Of a stretch of 5,847 nt of DNA, positions 5,806 to 5,847 are shown one piece after another (positions within the stretch are counted from its first letter, which is position 1; each line of letters starts with the position of its first letter). The notes below the pieces were generated by a model. The model made no database searches, had not been told where the DNA came from, and saw nothing but the letters and a program-made list of their open reading frames with translations. The DNA is from VGWG01 sp964580075. Lineage in GTDB: Bacteria; Verrucomicrobiota; Kiritimatiellia; RFP12; JAAYNR01. The translations under genes and the position numbers were made by a program. Location of the stretch: positions 1 through 5,847 of the forward strand of contig CAZOJL010000191.1 of the NCBI GenBank assembly GCA_964580075.1. Direction: 5' to 3'.

Positions 5806-5847
5806 GCATAAATAAAACTACATTAGATGCATTGTAAGCAATAAATA
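5806..5847. other. AT-rich end segment with a small imperfect palindrome
   Basis: Base composition drops sharply from GC-rich to mostly A and T over the last 40 bases. A near-palindrome centred on ATGCAT spans about 5820-5837 (TACATT against ATTGTA, one mismatch). It could be the start of a promoter region, a decayed terminator or an island boundary. The window ends before this can be told. Confidence 0.35.

Noticed and set aside
5279..5809. Minus-strand 176-residue frame opposite the end of corA
   Set aside because: It is antisense to the CorA transmembrane region, rich in His/Arg/Gln as expected of a shadow, with no recognisable motif.

Overview
The window is GC-rich and gene-dense, with chromosome-like organisation. 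I see four well-supported protein genes: two on the minus strand in the left half and two on the plus strand in the right half. They diverge from an intergenic region at 2765-2951. No RNA gene, CRISPR array or transposase is visible. The organism cannot be named from these genes. The mix of a secreted VIT/VWA protein, an exported ARPP-1 (DUF6569) protein and a purine-rich intergenic repeat built on a CAAAGAACG unit would suit a Gram-negative environmental bacterium, perhaps of the PVC group (Kiritimatiellota, Lentisphaerota or Verrucomicrobiota). That placement is a weak inference from recall.

Left half (minus strand): an exported ARPP-1/DUF6569-like protein (2764 to 1622) is followed after 107 bases by an exported VIT plus von Willebrand A protein (1514 to beyond base 1). 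Both have signal peptides and good ribosome binding sites, and no clear terminator lies between them. They are probably co-transcribed and act in the periplasm or at the cell surface. The ARPP-1 gene carries five copies of a 6-base repeat, which encodes a Pro-Ile linker between signal peptide and domain.

Right half (plus strand): a 12-helix MFS transporter of unknown substrate (2952-4223) ends in a His/Pro/Thr tail encoded by a CA-rich simple repeat. It is followed by a 329-base gap holding a long imperfect inverted repeat, a candidate sigma70-type promoter and a 10-base direct repeat. A CorA-type magnesium/cobalt channel gene follows (4553-5623), with the YGMN signature. After CorA there is a short coding-looking stretch with no good start (5624-5737). 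The window then ends in an abruptly AT-rich segment.

No complete new system is evident. The points most worth a second look are the secreted ARPP-1 plus VIT/VWA pair, the inverted-repeat element in front of corA, and the possible broken or unannotated small gene after corA.
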